Shown here piece by piece: positions 32,584 to 47,500 of a stretch of DNA of 64,000 bases. The DNA comes from Branchiostoma belcheri (lineage: Eukaryota > Chordata > Leptocardii > Amphioxiformes > Branchiostomatidae), in assembly GCF_001625305.1 (NCBI RefSeq), contig NW_017804265.1, positions 1,367,163 to 1,431,162 on the forward strand, given 5' to 3'. The translations under genes and the position numbers were made by a program. The notes beneath the pieces were generated by a model. It had not been told where the DNA came from. It saw only the letters and a program-made list of their open reading frames with translations, and searched no databases. Every line of letters begins with the position of its first letter. Within the stretch, counting starts at the first letter, position 1.

Positions 32584-35500
32584 CTGCAAGGACACACCAT
32601 ATAAGGTCATGTGGACTGAAGGTGCAGACCATATAAGGTCATGTGGACTGAAGAGGCACACCATATAAGGTCATGTGGACTGAAGGGGCAGATCATATAA
32701 GGTCATGTGGACTGAAGGGGCAGACCATATAAGGTCATGAGGACTGATGGTGCAGACCATATAAGGTCATGAGGACTGAAGGTGCAGACCATATAAGGTC
32801 ATGAGGACTGAAGGTGCAGACCATATAAGGTCATGAGGACTGAAGGTGCAGACCATATAAGGTCATGAGGACTGAAGGTGCAGACCATATAAGGTCATGT
32901 GGATTGAAGGTGTAGACCATATAAGGTCATGTGGACTGAAGGTGCCGACCATATAAGGTCATGTGGACAGAAGATGCAGACCATATAATCATCATTTGGC
33001 CAAATTAACAAGATTAACAGTAAACTCACCAGGTCCTGCCTTTCTTGGTGAGGCATCCTCTCCACAATGGACCAGAACCAGCGCTTGAACTTGGTTAGCC
33101 TCTCCGTACCATCACCTGAAACACAACCCAGCAAATATTAAACAAGCTGCTAGTAGGTTCTTCCTGAGCAGAAGAGCCACTAAAAAATCTGTGACCATAG
33201 CATGTCCTGAAACATTCACCTGAGTTAACTAGTTTGGAAGTCTTCAGAGGATGTAATCTAAAAAATTAAGTCAGTGTGGGCTGAGGAGATTTTTTGGACT
33301 TTGCTCACCGCTTTCATCGTTGAATGAAGTGTAGCTGATGAGAGTCTGTATGTCGATGGTTCCACACCCGTTCACCAGGAGCCGGAAGTCCTCAGCTGTC
33401 AGCCCGTCTAACGCATTTCTGGGCAGGACATCGAACAGTCCACTTCTCAGGGCCTGGGGGAATAAAAATGATCACGATTAGTGTTGTAAATGTTGGAATT
33501 GGGCTGAAATGAGCAGGAAATCTATTTGTACATCAAAATACTGTAAATTCATTACAGTTTGTTCCACTTGATTTTGGCAGCATGGTGAAAATAAAGAGTT
33601 TGTATTTGCAGTTAGAAACAAAATGGAAGACCAGGTGGTATCAATAAGCAGAGAAACCACTAAGGGTAAACAAATGAAAACTACCAGAACTGCAAACTCT
33701 ACTCTAAGGGCCAATTTACACGGGCCAAAAAAATCCTTTTGTCCTATGACAATCGATGCGTGGTGCCATGTGTAAACACAGAATGTGCCACACAAAAATT
33801 GGACCGGTTTACATGCTCGAAACAACAAATGATTTTTTTGCCCTGTGTAAACTGGCCCTAAGGCTATCGGCAGTCTACATGTAGTAGGACATCCCCAAAA
33901 TGTCTCCAACATGCTCACCTGCAGTGCCTTCTCGGCACATCCATACATACGATATTCCGCGTATCTGCGGACGTAGTCGTACACGTTGGCGGGGTTCACC
34001 GCCATGTCTGCGCCTCCCGGGATCAGCTCGTGTTGACCCCCGCCCTCCTCGCGACAGAGGTCGATACAGAAGGTCAGGTCAAGGGCGGAGAAGATGACCT
34101 CTGCGTCGGGCGCCTGTGCATCGATGATGAGCCGCCGCATGCTCTCGTAGGTCACGGGGTCAAAGAACGCAAGGTCGTGCCAAGCAACCTGGAACAGCAA
34201 AGAAGACTTCATTAGTTCTGTCTTAAAGCTATATAATCTACAGTTTACTTCTCTTTATGTAAATATCTTTTTTCTTCTGAAATATTGAGATGGACTCGTT
34301 TTCTTGCCTTCGCATTTAGGACAGTAATGCAATAAAAAGTCATGCAATAGAATTCTTTCTTCCCACACTAAAAACAGCCCCTAAAATGAATCAAATGGTA
34401 GAGTCCAGCTATTGAAATCTAGACATTGGATTTTACCACTAGAGGAATAGAGGGGAGTTTTGCATACCTTCCTGCCTAGCATGACCTTGATGACATGCCG
34501 GTTTAGTGTGATGGGACACAGCTCATTCTGCAACAGACACAGCCCCAGAATTCTGCAAAACAAAACAAAAATCAATCATCAATCTAGCAAGACAATTTAG
34601 CAAAGAGGTTCAGTTTTTGCTGATCCTTAGACTTACATGTAGAGTTTAGAACGTCTTTAGATAGTTCTTTCAACAATTATTTCTTGTGGGAACAAATCAT
34701 AACTACATGTATTAGTACTGGGAGAAGGAAGAAACAAAATCTCTAAGACTTACAATATGACAACAAGAGTGGCTGTTTAACCTATCTTTCAAACCCTATT
34801 GCTAATAAAACCTTGGAGCAAAATGTCTTACTGTAAACAACTGGTTAGTAAGTTACTGAGTAAAGAGACTCTTTTTACACAACCAAGTGTTTTCTTCACA
34901 GCCAACATTATGGTGACCGTCTGTCACCTTCCTCAGGGCTATTCTGACTGGTTCACATTGCACTGCAGCACAGGTGTCGCTGCTATACATGCATTCCCAA
35001 ATATACAATATTTACATATCTACACATATACAGGAAACTGTATCTACAATGCAGTCCCAAACGTACAGGTGTACATGTATGTTATATACGTTGGAACCCA
35101 CCTTCCGACGTTCCTGAAACAGTTGAGTCTCTCGGGCGTGTTGCGTCCCGGCCGCGGGGAGTAGAAGCCGCGTTTCCCCGGCTGGTAGAACAGCGGGGAG
35201 TTGTCCTCGTCGTCGGAATCCTCGTCATCCGGGTAACGCTCGCTGTGGAACGCCTTCTTCGCCTTGGTGTCTGAACTGTAGCTGAACAGGTCAATAGCTC
35301 CCAAGGGGTCAGCAGTGGATTCTCTGTGGAAGTAAAACATTTTCCTTGATTAACATGTTTTGTTTTGTTTTGATTTGATTCATATATCATTGTACAACTT
35401 TCAATGGTCTTTCTTTGTAATGTCATACACTGCAGAGCACTAATACTGTGTCTAGTGCTAGTAGATTTTATGCTTCTAAACACACTTTGATATAACCACT

Positions 35501-38500
35501 CTTCAGTGTAACACACCAGCTCCTTTATCGGTATAGCCTGTGTAACCACCCACCAGCTTTGCAGGCATGCCGCGCTGGTTATATACAATGTACATGTAAC
35601 ACAAAATGACATGTTACACCTAACCTTTGCACATCTAACTGCAAGCACTGTTTAAAGCTATCTAGTCTAGTGATTATACCCCTCCTGTACTTGATGGCAG
35701 CAGGTTCCACCCTACAGTTATTGTAGTTCTAGGAAAACCTTCAGACTAACCTTCCATGAGACAGTATGATGTCCACAGCCTCCTCCACGCGCTGTCTCAG
35801 GGAGTCCTCGCTGGCCAGCAGTAACAGCAGCTGTGCAGGCGACATCTCTAACAGCATACCAGTGATCTTACCTGCCAGAGACTGACACAAACCAAAACAG
35901 TTGCAGCGTTAAAAAACAATCAACAAAAGCCTATGTGCACGTAGTTCCAGAGCAGCCCACTTGGGAGCCCAAACTCATGTTTCTTCTTTACCAGCACTTC
36001 TGAGGGTCTAAGGGAATAAAAAAGACCAACACAAACAAACCAAAAGAGTTGTAGCATTACAAACAATCAACAAATGCACCTGCAGTCTGAGAGCCTTTTC
36101 CGACATAACATTTAGAAACTACAGACGGCATGTTAACCTTATATGAGCGAATACGACCTTATAATATGAGACATTCTGCCAAAGTGATATGAACAATACA
36201 TTACGCATTTCGCGAAATGCTGGTCTACTATAAAGGACAGAAACTCACAGGCTGCAGTGCCTGTACTTTAGGGTACAGCCTCTCTCCCAGCGCTTGTCTG
36301 TGAGGAGGGAGGGGCTCATCCTCGTTGTCACGGTTACCGCCCGGGTAGAAGGGGCGGGCGTCGATGGACAGCTGGCCCCTCTGATTGGCCGAGCGTTCCC
36401 GTTCCCGGGACACCGAGCGGCGCAGGCTGCCGCTGCTGCTGCTGCGCCGCTCTCTCTCACGCTCTCTTTCCCGGGACCTCAGGCGTTGGATCAGGCCTGA
36501 GCGAAACACTTAAAATAAGCAAGAATGTCGCACATGATATAAACAATACCGACTCATGTTTCATTATCTAAAGCACTGGGGGAAAAAAGCCAGTGGGGTA
36601 TATAGAATACAAAATTAATGGCTGTTTTCAGGTACATTCTGTCATTTTAGTCAATGTCTTACAGAAAGAAGTCATACAATGTAGTTAGACAAAAAGTCTG
36701 TAAAGTGGAGAGCTTTCAAGCAGTGTTCTAGCCTTTGATCCACCTTTCCATCATTTGGTTGCTATTTTACCTCTCGTGATGGGCAGAATTTTGCCCAATC
36801 TGTCATTTTTGACAGACAAAAATTGGTGTGTAAAGATATGGAAAGAGATGTCATAAACTAAACAGCATTTCAGATGGTCATGATTTCAAAGTTTTCCTGT
36901 ACTGAGGGAGCATTTCGCCGGACCCCCTAGGACTATTGCACCTCTTGTGCTTGACACAAAATTTCAGGCCGGCTAGAACCCTGCTTTCCAGACTTTAGAA
37001 AGCATGCAGAACACCGTTGGATGGCTGGCACCAGACAAACGAGAACCAACCACTCACTGTAGTGCACACCTTTGGTCCCCCCCAGTACTGAGTCCAGGTT
37101 GGGCAACTTGTCCGACGACAGGAACGCCTGGATACAACAGGGAACAAACAGTTAAGGATCAGTCTGACAATAAACATTTGTAATTGTAAAATGTAGCTAT
37201 AGTCCCATAGCTTTTATCAGGCTGTAGTGGCAGTAACTGTTGGTTGTTAATCTACTGTGTCTAAGGCTTGGCAGAGCCATCCCTCTCCTTCCACTGCCTT
37301 TTGCCTCCCAACCAATTTTATACATGGGTGGAGTTAGGAAAGCCCTGTGAAGTGTTTCTCCCAAGGACACAATGTCTAGCTAGGAATGTCAGGGATTGAA
37401 ACTACATCTTATTAATGCCAGGGATCGAACCCTCAGCCTCTCAATCTCGTGTCCAATGCTTTAGGAAAGCAATACCTGTAGAATTTAATTGCAAAAAGTA
37501 GTGCTCAGTCTTAATGGTGTGAGTGGTTCAAAGCTATCTGTCTGACTTGTCCGTTTTTCACAACTTCTATATCTGAAGTTATGGTGATCGCTTGGATGAT
37601 TAGTTCTGATTTGTACAGCAGCTAATTGTCATTGCTGCAAAATTATTATGTTACACCTACATGTATAGAAGCCTTTGTTAACCCATGATTCGTGATACAC
37701 AGAAACTATTACTGAATCCCCACCTGTGCGATAGCGGTGTAGAAGCTGCGTGCCACCCCGCTGCCCTCCCCCGGCTCATCCTTGAAGGTGACCTTGACGC
37801 GGTGCACGGCCATGGGAGGACCCCCCGTGGAGCTGCGCCGGCCGAACTGGGTGTTGAGCTGCCGCAGGGTCTGCTGGATCAGCAGGGTACGCTCTCTCTC
37901 AACCTAAAGTAAATAACAACATCAATGATAACAACATTACTGCTTTGTAATCATCCCACTTACAGAGAGGGAGGGAGAGAGGAATAAATCCATTATATCA
38001 TTTTAAAAGATATTCTTGCTCAATAGTTTCTTCTTACTCAAACGCACTCATAACCAGCCCTCCAACTCTGTCCTACCACTTGCTACATAATATGATCCAA
38101 CACCACAGGGTGTTTGCTACAGCACCAGTTACCACGGTGACAAGTACTAGTATCTGGTCCAGGTCTTTGACCTTATGTGCTTGGAGAAGAAGAAGAAACT
38201 GAGCAAGAACAATGTCTTTTCTTTCTGTGAAGGTAAACATAATTATAGTAAAAAAAAGACCCTACCTCTAGAGTGAGATCTCTCTGCTGTGAGTTCCTCA
38301 GTTTCTCCATCTCTCTCCTGAACTTGGCCTGCTTGACCTCGAAGCCGCCCAGTTCGGTGAGGACGGAGCCTGGCTCTGCGCCGACGTCGTCCAGAAACAC
38401 GCGGCCGAACAGCTCCAGACACAGCCGCCACCGCCCCAGCAGGGAGTCATGGGTAATGTACCCCAACATGTTCTGTAAGCTGGAGGGTACACAAGGGTTT

Positions 38501-41500
38501 TTAATCTTAATCTGCAGACTGCTAAGGTAGCTGTGAAGATACACAGGGGTTTTTAAGGTAGCTGTGAGGATACACAGGGGTTTTTAAGGTAGCTGTGAGG
38601 ATACAAAGGGGTTTTTAAGGTAGCTGTGAGGATACACAGGGATTTTTAACAAGTTTCCAAGGGAATATTAGGCACTTAACCTAGGCATGTTAAAGAACCC
38701 AACACACTTGTCAAAGTTAGAGCATGCAGGCATCTTGGGTGGTGTGCATGACTTAAAACATTGGCTGCATTGCACAGTTGGCTGATGTTGAAAAGCTCTT
38801 TATCTGTTTCTTACCTTAGAAAACAGATATTGGTTCTGCAAATATGTTAAAAAATGAATGAGAAAAATTTGATTATCTAGCTTCCTAGAACGATCAAAAA
38901 AAATCCTTAAGACACTTTCCCACCTGGATGGAGGTGGAATGGTCTGCAGGTGTGACGTGTCCACTGTGACAGTCGCCCCAACATAGTCCCTCCCTCCGTG
39001 CTCAATGGAAGCTCCCGTTTCCATGCCAACAGCCGACTCCGCCCCACCGTGGCCCGTCACTAGTAGTTCGCTCCTGTTTTGGTCTTGAGTTTCGGAGCGG
39101 GCGGTAGACTGAGTTCTTAGGTCTAGCGACACATCAGATGGGCCGGGCGTCGGCTCGTTTGGTCTCCTAGCAACAGGGGTGAACGCACTATTCCTATGAG
39201 GGTTGAGTCCGAGGTGAGTTGGTAAAACTTCGACCACGCTACGTTCTAGCGCTGCGCTCGCGCCTGATTGGCTGATGATTTGGCGCGGGCGCCCGAACAG
39301 CTGTTCCCGCCGAGCGTTCGGTTGGAGAAGGTGCGGCTGCTCGGCCAATGGGAGGGCTTCTGCTAGTGGCAGTTCGAAAGGATCCGGCGGCGGGCAGCCT
39401 AGGAAGGTTGTCGACTCCGATCGCTGGAAAAACGGATGTTTCCGTCCCGTACTGCTCGGTATAGTATCGCTGTCCATACTGTCGGTTTCCATTAGCGCTG
39501 TGTGGGTGGCGACCTCTTCATCATTTTCGTCGTTATCGTTGTCGTCGTAGAAATCGACGCTGATCGAATCGCGTATGTTGGCACTCTCCGCTCCCCCTTC
39601 CGATCCAGACTTCATGTAGTACACCAGCGCGTCGAGAACGTACGCCACATGTTTGAGCGCCGACACGTCCAAAACCGGTAAGATACCAGAGTGTTCGTCG
39701 TGGTGCGAGCGCATCAGAGACAGCGCGTACGTCATGAAGTCTCGCCGAGTCGCGCTTGCGTCTGCAAGACTACCCGGGATGATCCGGCCGCGACGCCTGC
39801 TCTCGATCTGTCGCAGGATCTCCTCTTGTCGCACGGCGAAGCGGTCTCTGCGCCGGTTCTGTTGGGAGTACAGCGGGTGGGTCGGGTGGTTAGGGTCCGA
39901 GGAGTTGGCCAGGGCGGACCCGTAGCGTAGCTGGGCTTCTGTAGAATCCATAACTGTGATGAGCCAGTCCCAGGTACAGCGAAGGTGCATCTCAACATAC
40001 ATCTGTGGAAAACAGGAATTTTGTTAGCACTGAAATGTTGGTAAAATACATTAAGAGAAACTTTGAGCTGTTCTCCAACTCCAGGATTAACTCAAAAAGG
40101 TCTTCTGCAGCTTTCTGGCATTCTTTCAGTTTTGTGAACATAGCATTTGGGTCAGAGAGCAGAGGAAGACCAAGTGATTTCGACAAGAATTTATGCAAGT
40201 AATTCTTTGAGTTGAAGACCAGTCAACAGACAAGAGTAGTAGAATGGTTTATTTCTATTCACTGAAAAAGTACAGCCCAGTTGCAGCCCGAAGGCCGAAT
40301 TGTCAGGCTTGTTTACAAACAAAGTCATATCATCATACTACCTCAAATACATACTAAAATGTAAACGGTCAACTTATTTATCACACATACATACATTATT
40401 ATAGTCAGCGATATCATAGATAAAAATTTGAGAACACGTTAAAACTCACTCTACAAATTGACAGGCAAATGGCTAAAATCGACAATAACATTGTAGGACA
40501 TTAAAAATTATTCTAAGAGATTATGGAAGGCAGAACACGAAAACAGAACAATCCAAATCATACAGTATAAAACCTGATATATTTCTACCACACAGTGGTA
40601 GCTACCTCGCTACCTCTCACATGAGACGTTCCTGTCAGGCTTCTGAATTCTGTCCGTTATTTTGTACACACACATCATAGATCCACAGGGTTGCCCATTA
40701 ATACTGTGTTCTGCAGCCTTGTATAACACAGACCCTAACCCTATCCCTATCCCTAACCCTAACTCTAACCCTAACCCCCAACCATCCTACCTGCAGATCC
40801 AAAGTGTCCTGATAGGTGATAGGCAGAGGTTTGGGCAGTGGTGCGACTGCGGGGTAGTCGGGCAGCATGCTCATCAGGTCTGCGATCTGTCGGATCACGA
40901 TGCTGAAGGCCCGCGCCAGGGAACTGGCCGTGGTGGAGACGGTCTGGGAGGAGCTGGTATCCGTGGAGACGGACGTGGAGGGCGTGGTGGTGACGGTGGT
41001 TGTGCGACGCAGCGTGGAAGGGTCAATGTAGATCAGTCCACCTTGAGCTGAGGGGGGAGAAACAATGTTTACATTCAGTGTTGTTCCAAAGATTTAAATT
41101 TAAAATTTGATCCATACAACAGCATCTGATTCATATTTCCTAAAAAAGGTGCAGATAAAATTTGTCTGTTGCAGGTAATTTTCAAATTTACCTGCAACAG
41201 TGCAAGTATGCAGAAAAAGGATTTTGAGCCCTGCTACTATGAACATAATAGGGCTCGAAATACTGGGTGGAGCACCCAAATTTGGAGCTGTGCACCCAAG
41301 TTTTTTCTGTGCACCAGTGTAGCCAAATATTTTCGTAAGTATATGTATGTAGATATTACAATGTAAATGTATACTATCAAACAGCATATTCTTAACTTCT
41401 ATGTGTCACAAAAAAATAAAATCGTAATTTGTTGTAATACATTTCTTTGGAAATGAAACATATTTTTTGCTGACATTCTACTTATTCTATTCTATTTGGT

Positions 41501-44500
41501 GCACCCAAAATTTTGGTTTTTGTGCACCCAATTTTTAGGTTGGATGCACCCAAAAATGAATCTCGAGCTCAGACATAAATAGTTTGCTATCCCTCCTTAC
41601 AAGTACACATGTAGCTGTAGCAGGAGTAGAACTGGTGGTAGCTGGGGTCTGAATGGTGCAGGTAAAATTTGTCTACAGGTAAAATTTGTCTGGTGCAGGT
41701 AACTTCTAATGTTACAAGTAACAGTGCAGGTATGCAGAAAAAATATTTCAAGTCTTGCTACTACAAATATATGTAGAATAGTTAGCTATCCCTCCTTACA
41801 AGTAGCAGTAGCAGGAGTAGAACTGGTAGTAGCCGGTGTCCGCGGGGGCGGCTGTCTCACCGCCCACTGCAGCGCCGTCGGAGCCTGGGACGTGTTGTTG
41901 CCATGGTTACCGGGCGTGGTGACCCTCTCCAGCTGTTCGTCGGGCAGCTCGTTAGCGATGCTGTTGTTCTCCTCTTCATTCTCGCTCTCCTCGCTCTCTT
42001 CTTCATCCTGATTGGACGAGGAGTCTTCCTCCGAGAAGTATGCTGCAACGCTTCCGGCACCTTAAAGGAGACAAAAGTTAATGTTTTTCTTCCTTAGGCC
42101 ACACCAATTTAATTTGTTGGTACACAGATTCGACCGCTTCATTTTTTATCTGATTTGCAAAAAAAAAAAATGTATCAGCCTCTGAATAAAACGTCTGGTT
42201 CAGGTCATTGACCTTATTTGTTTGAAGAGAAAGAAGAAAAAGAGCAAAAACACTATGTTTTCCTTCTGAAAAGATAAACAAAAAAAAACAGTCGTACCTG
42301 TCTCAGACCCGGCTGTTGCTGCCGTAACGACGCTGCGCCTGCCGCTGGCGTTGTCCTGGTTGCTATGGTTACTCTCACTGTCACTCTCACTTTCAGCCAG
42401 CAGGTCCAGGTCCATGTCACTTTCATTTCCAGCTAGAGTAAAAATTGGAGTGTTTTCATGTATAGTAATGTACAAAACTGGTGTGTTACGCCTTAAAGCA
42501 ATTTAACAGCTATGCAAATTAAATAAAAAAATCTCTACCATGTACAACCCTATTCCAAGTGTTTTGACCAATCAGATGGCTGACCATCGTCATCATGGTT
42601 ATCATGTTTTATTGACCAATGAGAAGGCTGACCTTCGTCGTCATGGTGATCCTCTGCCCTGCTCTCCCCGTGCTGCTCCTCGGCGTGGTCCATCTGCTGG
42701 TCACCATGGGGACTGGAGTCGTCATGACGATCCTCCTCACCAACCACACCCTCTACTACCTCAACCTGAAACATACATTTTAAAAATTGATTATGAGTGG
42801 AAAATGTGCAGTTCTAGTCCAAATGTGTGATAAATGAAGCCGACTACTAAATGTTCTTAACAAACCAGATCTGAGATTCCTAGGTTTTCATACATGTAAT
42901 ACCCTAAGCTATGAAGTGACACCACTTGAATTTAAAGGAAGGAAAGTAATGCTGCAGTTCATTCTATGAGCATTTTGCAGTTGATTCTGAATTTTTTTTT
43001 TGCAAGTCAGAAAAAATGAAGCGGGTGAATCCGTTAACTAAGAAATTTAATTGGTGTGGCCTTAACAAAAAAAAGGGAAAGATTTACACTTCTTATCCTG
43101 AATATGCTAGTGGTTTCATGAGAAATATGAATGAAGCAAGTTTTTTCCCCACTACAAATCATTCCATACAAGAAAATTGATTGGATAGCTAAAAATTAAA
43201 ACAAACACATTTTCAGCACCATGGACATGTAAAACCCTCCATTTGTAGAAGATGTTAACTGAAAGCACAGAAGTACACCTACTCCTAGTGGAGGTAATAT
43301 ACCAAAGGCTTTAAATCTTCCTCCATTAGGTTTAAGTTACATTAAGGTAACTCATTAAAAAATGCTCATACCTCTTCTACATCTGCCACCACCACGTCAT
43401 GCTCCTCTTCCTCCCGCTCCCTCGAGCGATCTGATTGGCTGGTTCCCTGGGGCTGGCGCGAGTATGACACCTGAGACACACGTGGGGGGTCTGCAGATGA
43501 CGGCCGCGGGGGCAGCGGCTCCACGTTAAACAGCTCTTCACTTCCCTAAAATGGCAGTTAAAAATTCAAAATTTGAATTACTTGAATGCAAAGCCCAATA
43601 ACCAATGAAAAGGCTTGTGAAATTTGTGCAGCCAATCAAATAAGAACAAAGATCTGTACTGACCAATGGGGAAGGAGCTTTCCTCACCTGGACTGCATCA
43701 ATGTTGGCACTGACCAATGAGAAGGGGGCAGTGGGTCGTACCACTCCCATGCGGACGGGGGTGATGAGGGACTCGGCGGTTTGGCACAGTTCTTCGATAG
43801 CGAGGTTGATGAGGGCTTGGAACGCGTGACGACATTTCATCAGTGGTTGGGATGGCAGCGAGCTGGAAAAAAAATTAGAATTAAAATTAATTTTTTACAT
43901 CCACATATATGGTGACAGGAGTCTAAATCCCTCCTACTATAAAATTGCAACATGATATAACCCAACACTAGTTACCATTGGTGACAGACCTCTGGTTCAG
44001 GTCATTGACCAGGTCAGTGTTTGGAACAGAAGAAACAGAGCAAAAACAATACGTTTTCCTTCAGTAAACGTAATAGTAGAACCACACTCGGTACCTTTTC
44101 TTTTTGCCCGGCGTCATGCCAACGCTGAGCACGACGAACACGCGAGCCACGGAGCGGATGAACCGGCGCGAGATCTTGGTGGCCTCCTCCTTCCGTCCCG
44201 CCACGGCGTCGTTCTGTAGCTCACGAATCAACGTGCTCAGCAGGGTGTCCAACATCTGTGGGAGTAGTATAGGGTGGGAGTTTAAATTACGTCACTTCAG
44301 GTGGACACAGTCGTGAACATGACAGGCATATTTGGCTATGCATGGATGGTGTGCAGCACCAAGGACAGGTTATGTATGAATGGTGTTCAGCACCAAGGAC
44401 AGGTTATGTATGAATGGTGTTCAGTACCAAGGACAGAATCTGTAGCTCTATGTGCTCAGCACAGTGTCCAACTAACATCTGAGGGAGTAGTATGTGGTGG

Positions 44501-47500
44501 GAGTTAAGACAACACAACTTCAGGTGGACAGAGTCAGGATTATGGCAGGAAAACTTGGGCTCTGAATCTTTTTTATCTCTGCAATTTGCAACTCTGTATA
44601 TGGTGGGAGTTCAGATAATAAAATTCAGGTGGGCAACATTTTACTATGATGTGAGTGATTGATTACTGAGTAAGTGAGTGATTACTTCCAACACAGATGA
44701 ACTTTCATGAAATACCTACCTCCACGCTACATTTCACCAGCAGACAGTGAGTAAAGCTGTCCAGTTTGTTGGTACCGCTCTGTTGGTCCAGGTAGACCTG
44801 TTCCTCCGGCAGCAGGTCAGGAATGGGCGAGCGACGGTCCCGTCCCGGACACTCACTGGTGATCATGGCCTTCACCGCCTTCCAGTCCTGCAGGATCCGC
44901 TCCAGGGCCAGGCGACAGAACCGCGGCGGCTCAAGGTCATGGTCGGGCATGTCTGGGTCTGAAACAGCAGTCAATCAATTAAAACAGCTATCAAAACTAA
45001 CCTAGTAACTAGAAAGGTAACCTTTGCAAAGCAAATGCATAATGTTTGCCTTCACATATGTTCTGCTCTGTTAATTCTTACTCAAGCACATTCATATATA
45101 TGGTCAGACAGGAGTCTAAATCCTTCCTGCTATAAAATTGAAACATGTCATCGTGGTGACAGGTCATTGACCTTTTTTGTTTGGAGAAGAAGAAGAGGAA
45201 GAAGAAACAGAACAAAAACATGTTTTCCTTCTGTGAGCTTCAAGGTAAACATAATTAACCTATTTACTAATATACATGGTTTAAACATTTGACAGCAGCC
45301 AAAAGCCAATGGCTATTGTCTTGGTGAAAGAGAAAAAAAGTATGATGAACTAAGGGTATCAAAATTCATAAGTAGAGAAACAAACACATTCAAGCCTTTG
45401 GCCAAAGCAAGGTTTAGCTTATTAAAGAATTCTTCTCTTTGCAAGCCCACAGCAGTGGACCTACCTTCCTCACCGATGGGTTTGCGAGCGGCGGTTCTGG
45501 AGTCAGTTCTGCGCAGCGGGCGGTACTGGCGCTGTTCCACGATCTGTCTCGCAACGGTCTGAACCAGGAACAGCAGGACATTCTCTCCTCTGTAAAGGGA
45601 AAAATATTTGTTAAAAAACGAAATAAACAAAACATTGAAACAAATAAACATTTGCATATTGTGTAGTACCTTCACATGGTCTAGCCAAACAAGCTACTGT
45701 TCTGTCTTACCACTGTCCTGCCACTGGCTACATAATATAATCCAACACCACAGGGTGTCTGCTACAGCATCAGTTACCATAGTGACAGCCATCTGGTCCA
45801 GGTCATTGACCTTACTGGTTCGGAGAAGGAGAGGAAGAAGAGGAAACAGAGCAAAAAACAATAAATTTCCTTTTGCGAAGGTAAACATTAAAAAATGTGT
45901 CTGACCTGCTGTTGGGCTGAGTGACCAGGTCGGTGTCGTTGATGAGCCTGTTGAGGAGGTCCAGTCGTGACGTCTGCTGTCCTGCGATCAGTGCCTTACA
46001 CTTACACTTCTCCCAGCAGTCACAGTATGCCGTGGGCGACGTGCGCTTCAGTCTGGGGAAAGATTGAAAAAATCAGCGATGTTATTACCGTAAACCTGAT
46101 ACACACACAGCAAAACTTGCCCGAGCTACCATCTCTAAATGCCAGCCATCTGTATCTGTATAGCCGGTATAACTGCCATTCGACATAACACACCAGCTTC
46201 ACAGGCACACGGCGTGGCAGCAGCTGGCTACATTACACCAAACAACTTGTTACCTAACCTTTGAACATCTAACTCTAGACATTGTTTAAAGCTATCTAAT
46301 GACAATGCCCCTACTGTACTTCGTGACAGCGAGTTCCACTGGCCATCTGGCCATAACGACCGGTTTTCTCGGTCCTGATTTTTTTCCCCACAAACGGAAT
46401 CAAACAGAATTAAGAGAGAGGTACTTACTTGCAGTCATGTCCCTTGTGGCAGACCCTTGCACACTCCGTACAACAACACAGAGTCCCCACCAGTCCACAT
46501 GTACGGCACTCAAAAATGTCCTGGGGAAAACAAAACATTAGAAGATGTACCATATGCAGAGGTGGTCTGTGTATCTGTATAGCTGGTATGACGACCCTTC
46601 GGCATAACACACCAGCTTCGCAGGCGGCGCAGCGGAAGCTGGCTACGTTACACTGAACGACTTGTTACACCCAACCTCTAGCTCTAAACCTCTAACATCT
46701 AACTCTACACATTGTTTAAAGCTATCTAATGTCAATGCCCCTACTGTACTTGGTGACAGCGAGTTCCACACTGCGATAGTTCTAGGAAAGAATGAGTTTT
46801 GAACACCTCAATCCTTGGTAACTTGATTACACAATGGTCGCTTGCTCACCTGGTTGATATGCTCAGCACCTGTCCAGGTGAAGCTGCAGGTGTCGTTACA
46901 GCACAGCACGTGTAGCGGGGAGTCGTCCAGGTTAGAGCCAGGTGGGTAGATCATACTCATGGCCAGCTCATTGTCCATACCATCCTAAGGAAAAATATAT
47001 GTCTCATTCTTTTGACAAATATCTATATAAACAAACACACATTCAACAAAAAGTGAGCTACTCTTGGGAATTTTTGAGATGCACTCTGTCTCTTCATCAA
47101 CCCAGTATCTCATTCTTCCAACCCTTTAAAGTGGCATATGAAACATGGCTGACAGCTGCATTTCCAGCTTTTAAACTCACTCATAAGGTGTGATATTTTG
47201 GCACCTCCACTTCCTAACTGGCACTTATTTGCAATGGAGTTGCCCTAATTCAACTTACCATACTTTTGTTGGTAAATGAATGACCAGAAAATTAAAAAAT
47301 TTGTAAACGTGTACCTTGTTGTCCTTGCCTGCCACCCTCTGTGCAGTGTCCAGTATAGCCAGTGCTGCAGAGTAGGCTCTTCCACTTACTGCTGCCATGA
47401 ACGGGGTCTGACCCTGGGCATCCCTGTATAAACAATTGTGTTATTTCAAGCAACACATTTCTATTGTAGCATTACGAAAACTGTGCCAGATGTCTTCATG

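Larger units (their letters stand above)
45906..46984 (-). other. UBR5 UBR-box zinc finger, exons 25-27
   Basis: Exons 25 (46984-46850), 26 (46520-46429) and 27 (46052-45906) encode [39 protein letters not shown] and [20 protein letters not shown], then CWEKCKCK. The Cys/His set of the UBR box, which recognises type-1 N-degrons, appears complete. Confidence 0.95.

Noticed and set aside
35872-35881. Acceptor at tctggcag|gtaag for UBR5 exon 42
   Set aside because: It breaks the phase with exon 41; the acceptor ten bases upstream restores it and gives the expected residue count.
38473-38479. Acceptor at cttacag|aac for UBR5 exon 38
   Set aside because: Phase conflict with exon 37; the upstream ccctccag acceptor fits.
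40735-40785. Chromosome end
   Set aside because: Only ~8 imperfect hexamers inside an intron with coding exons on both sides.
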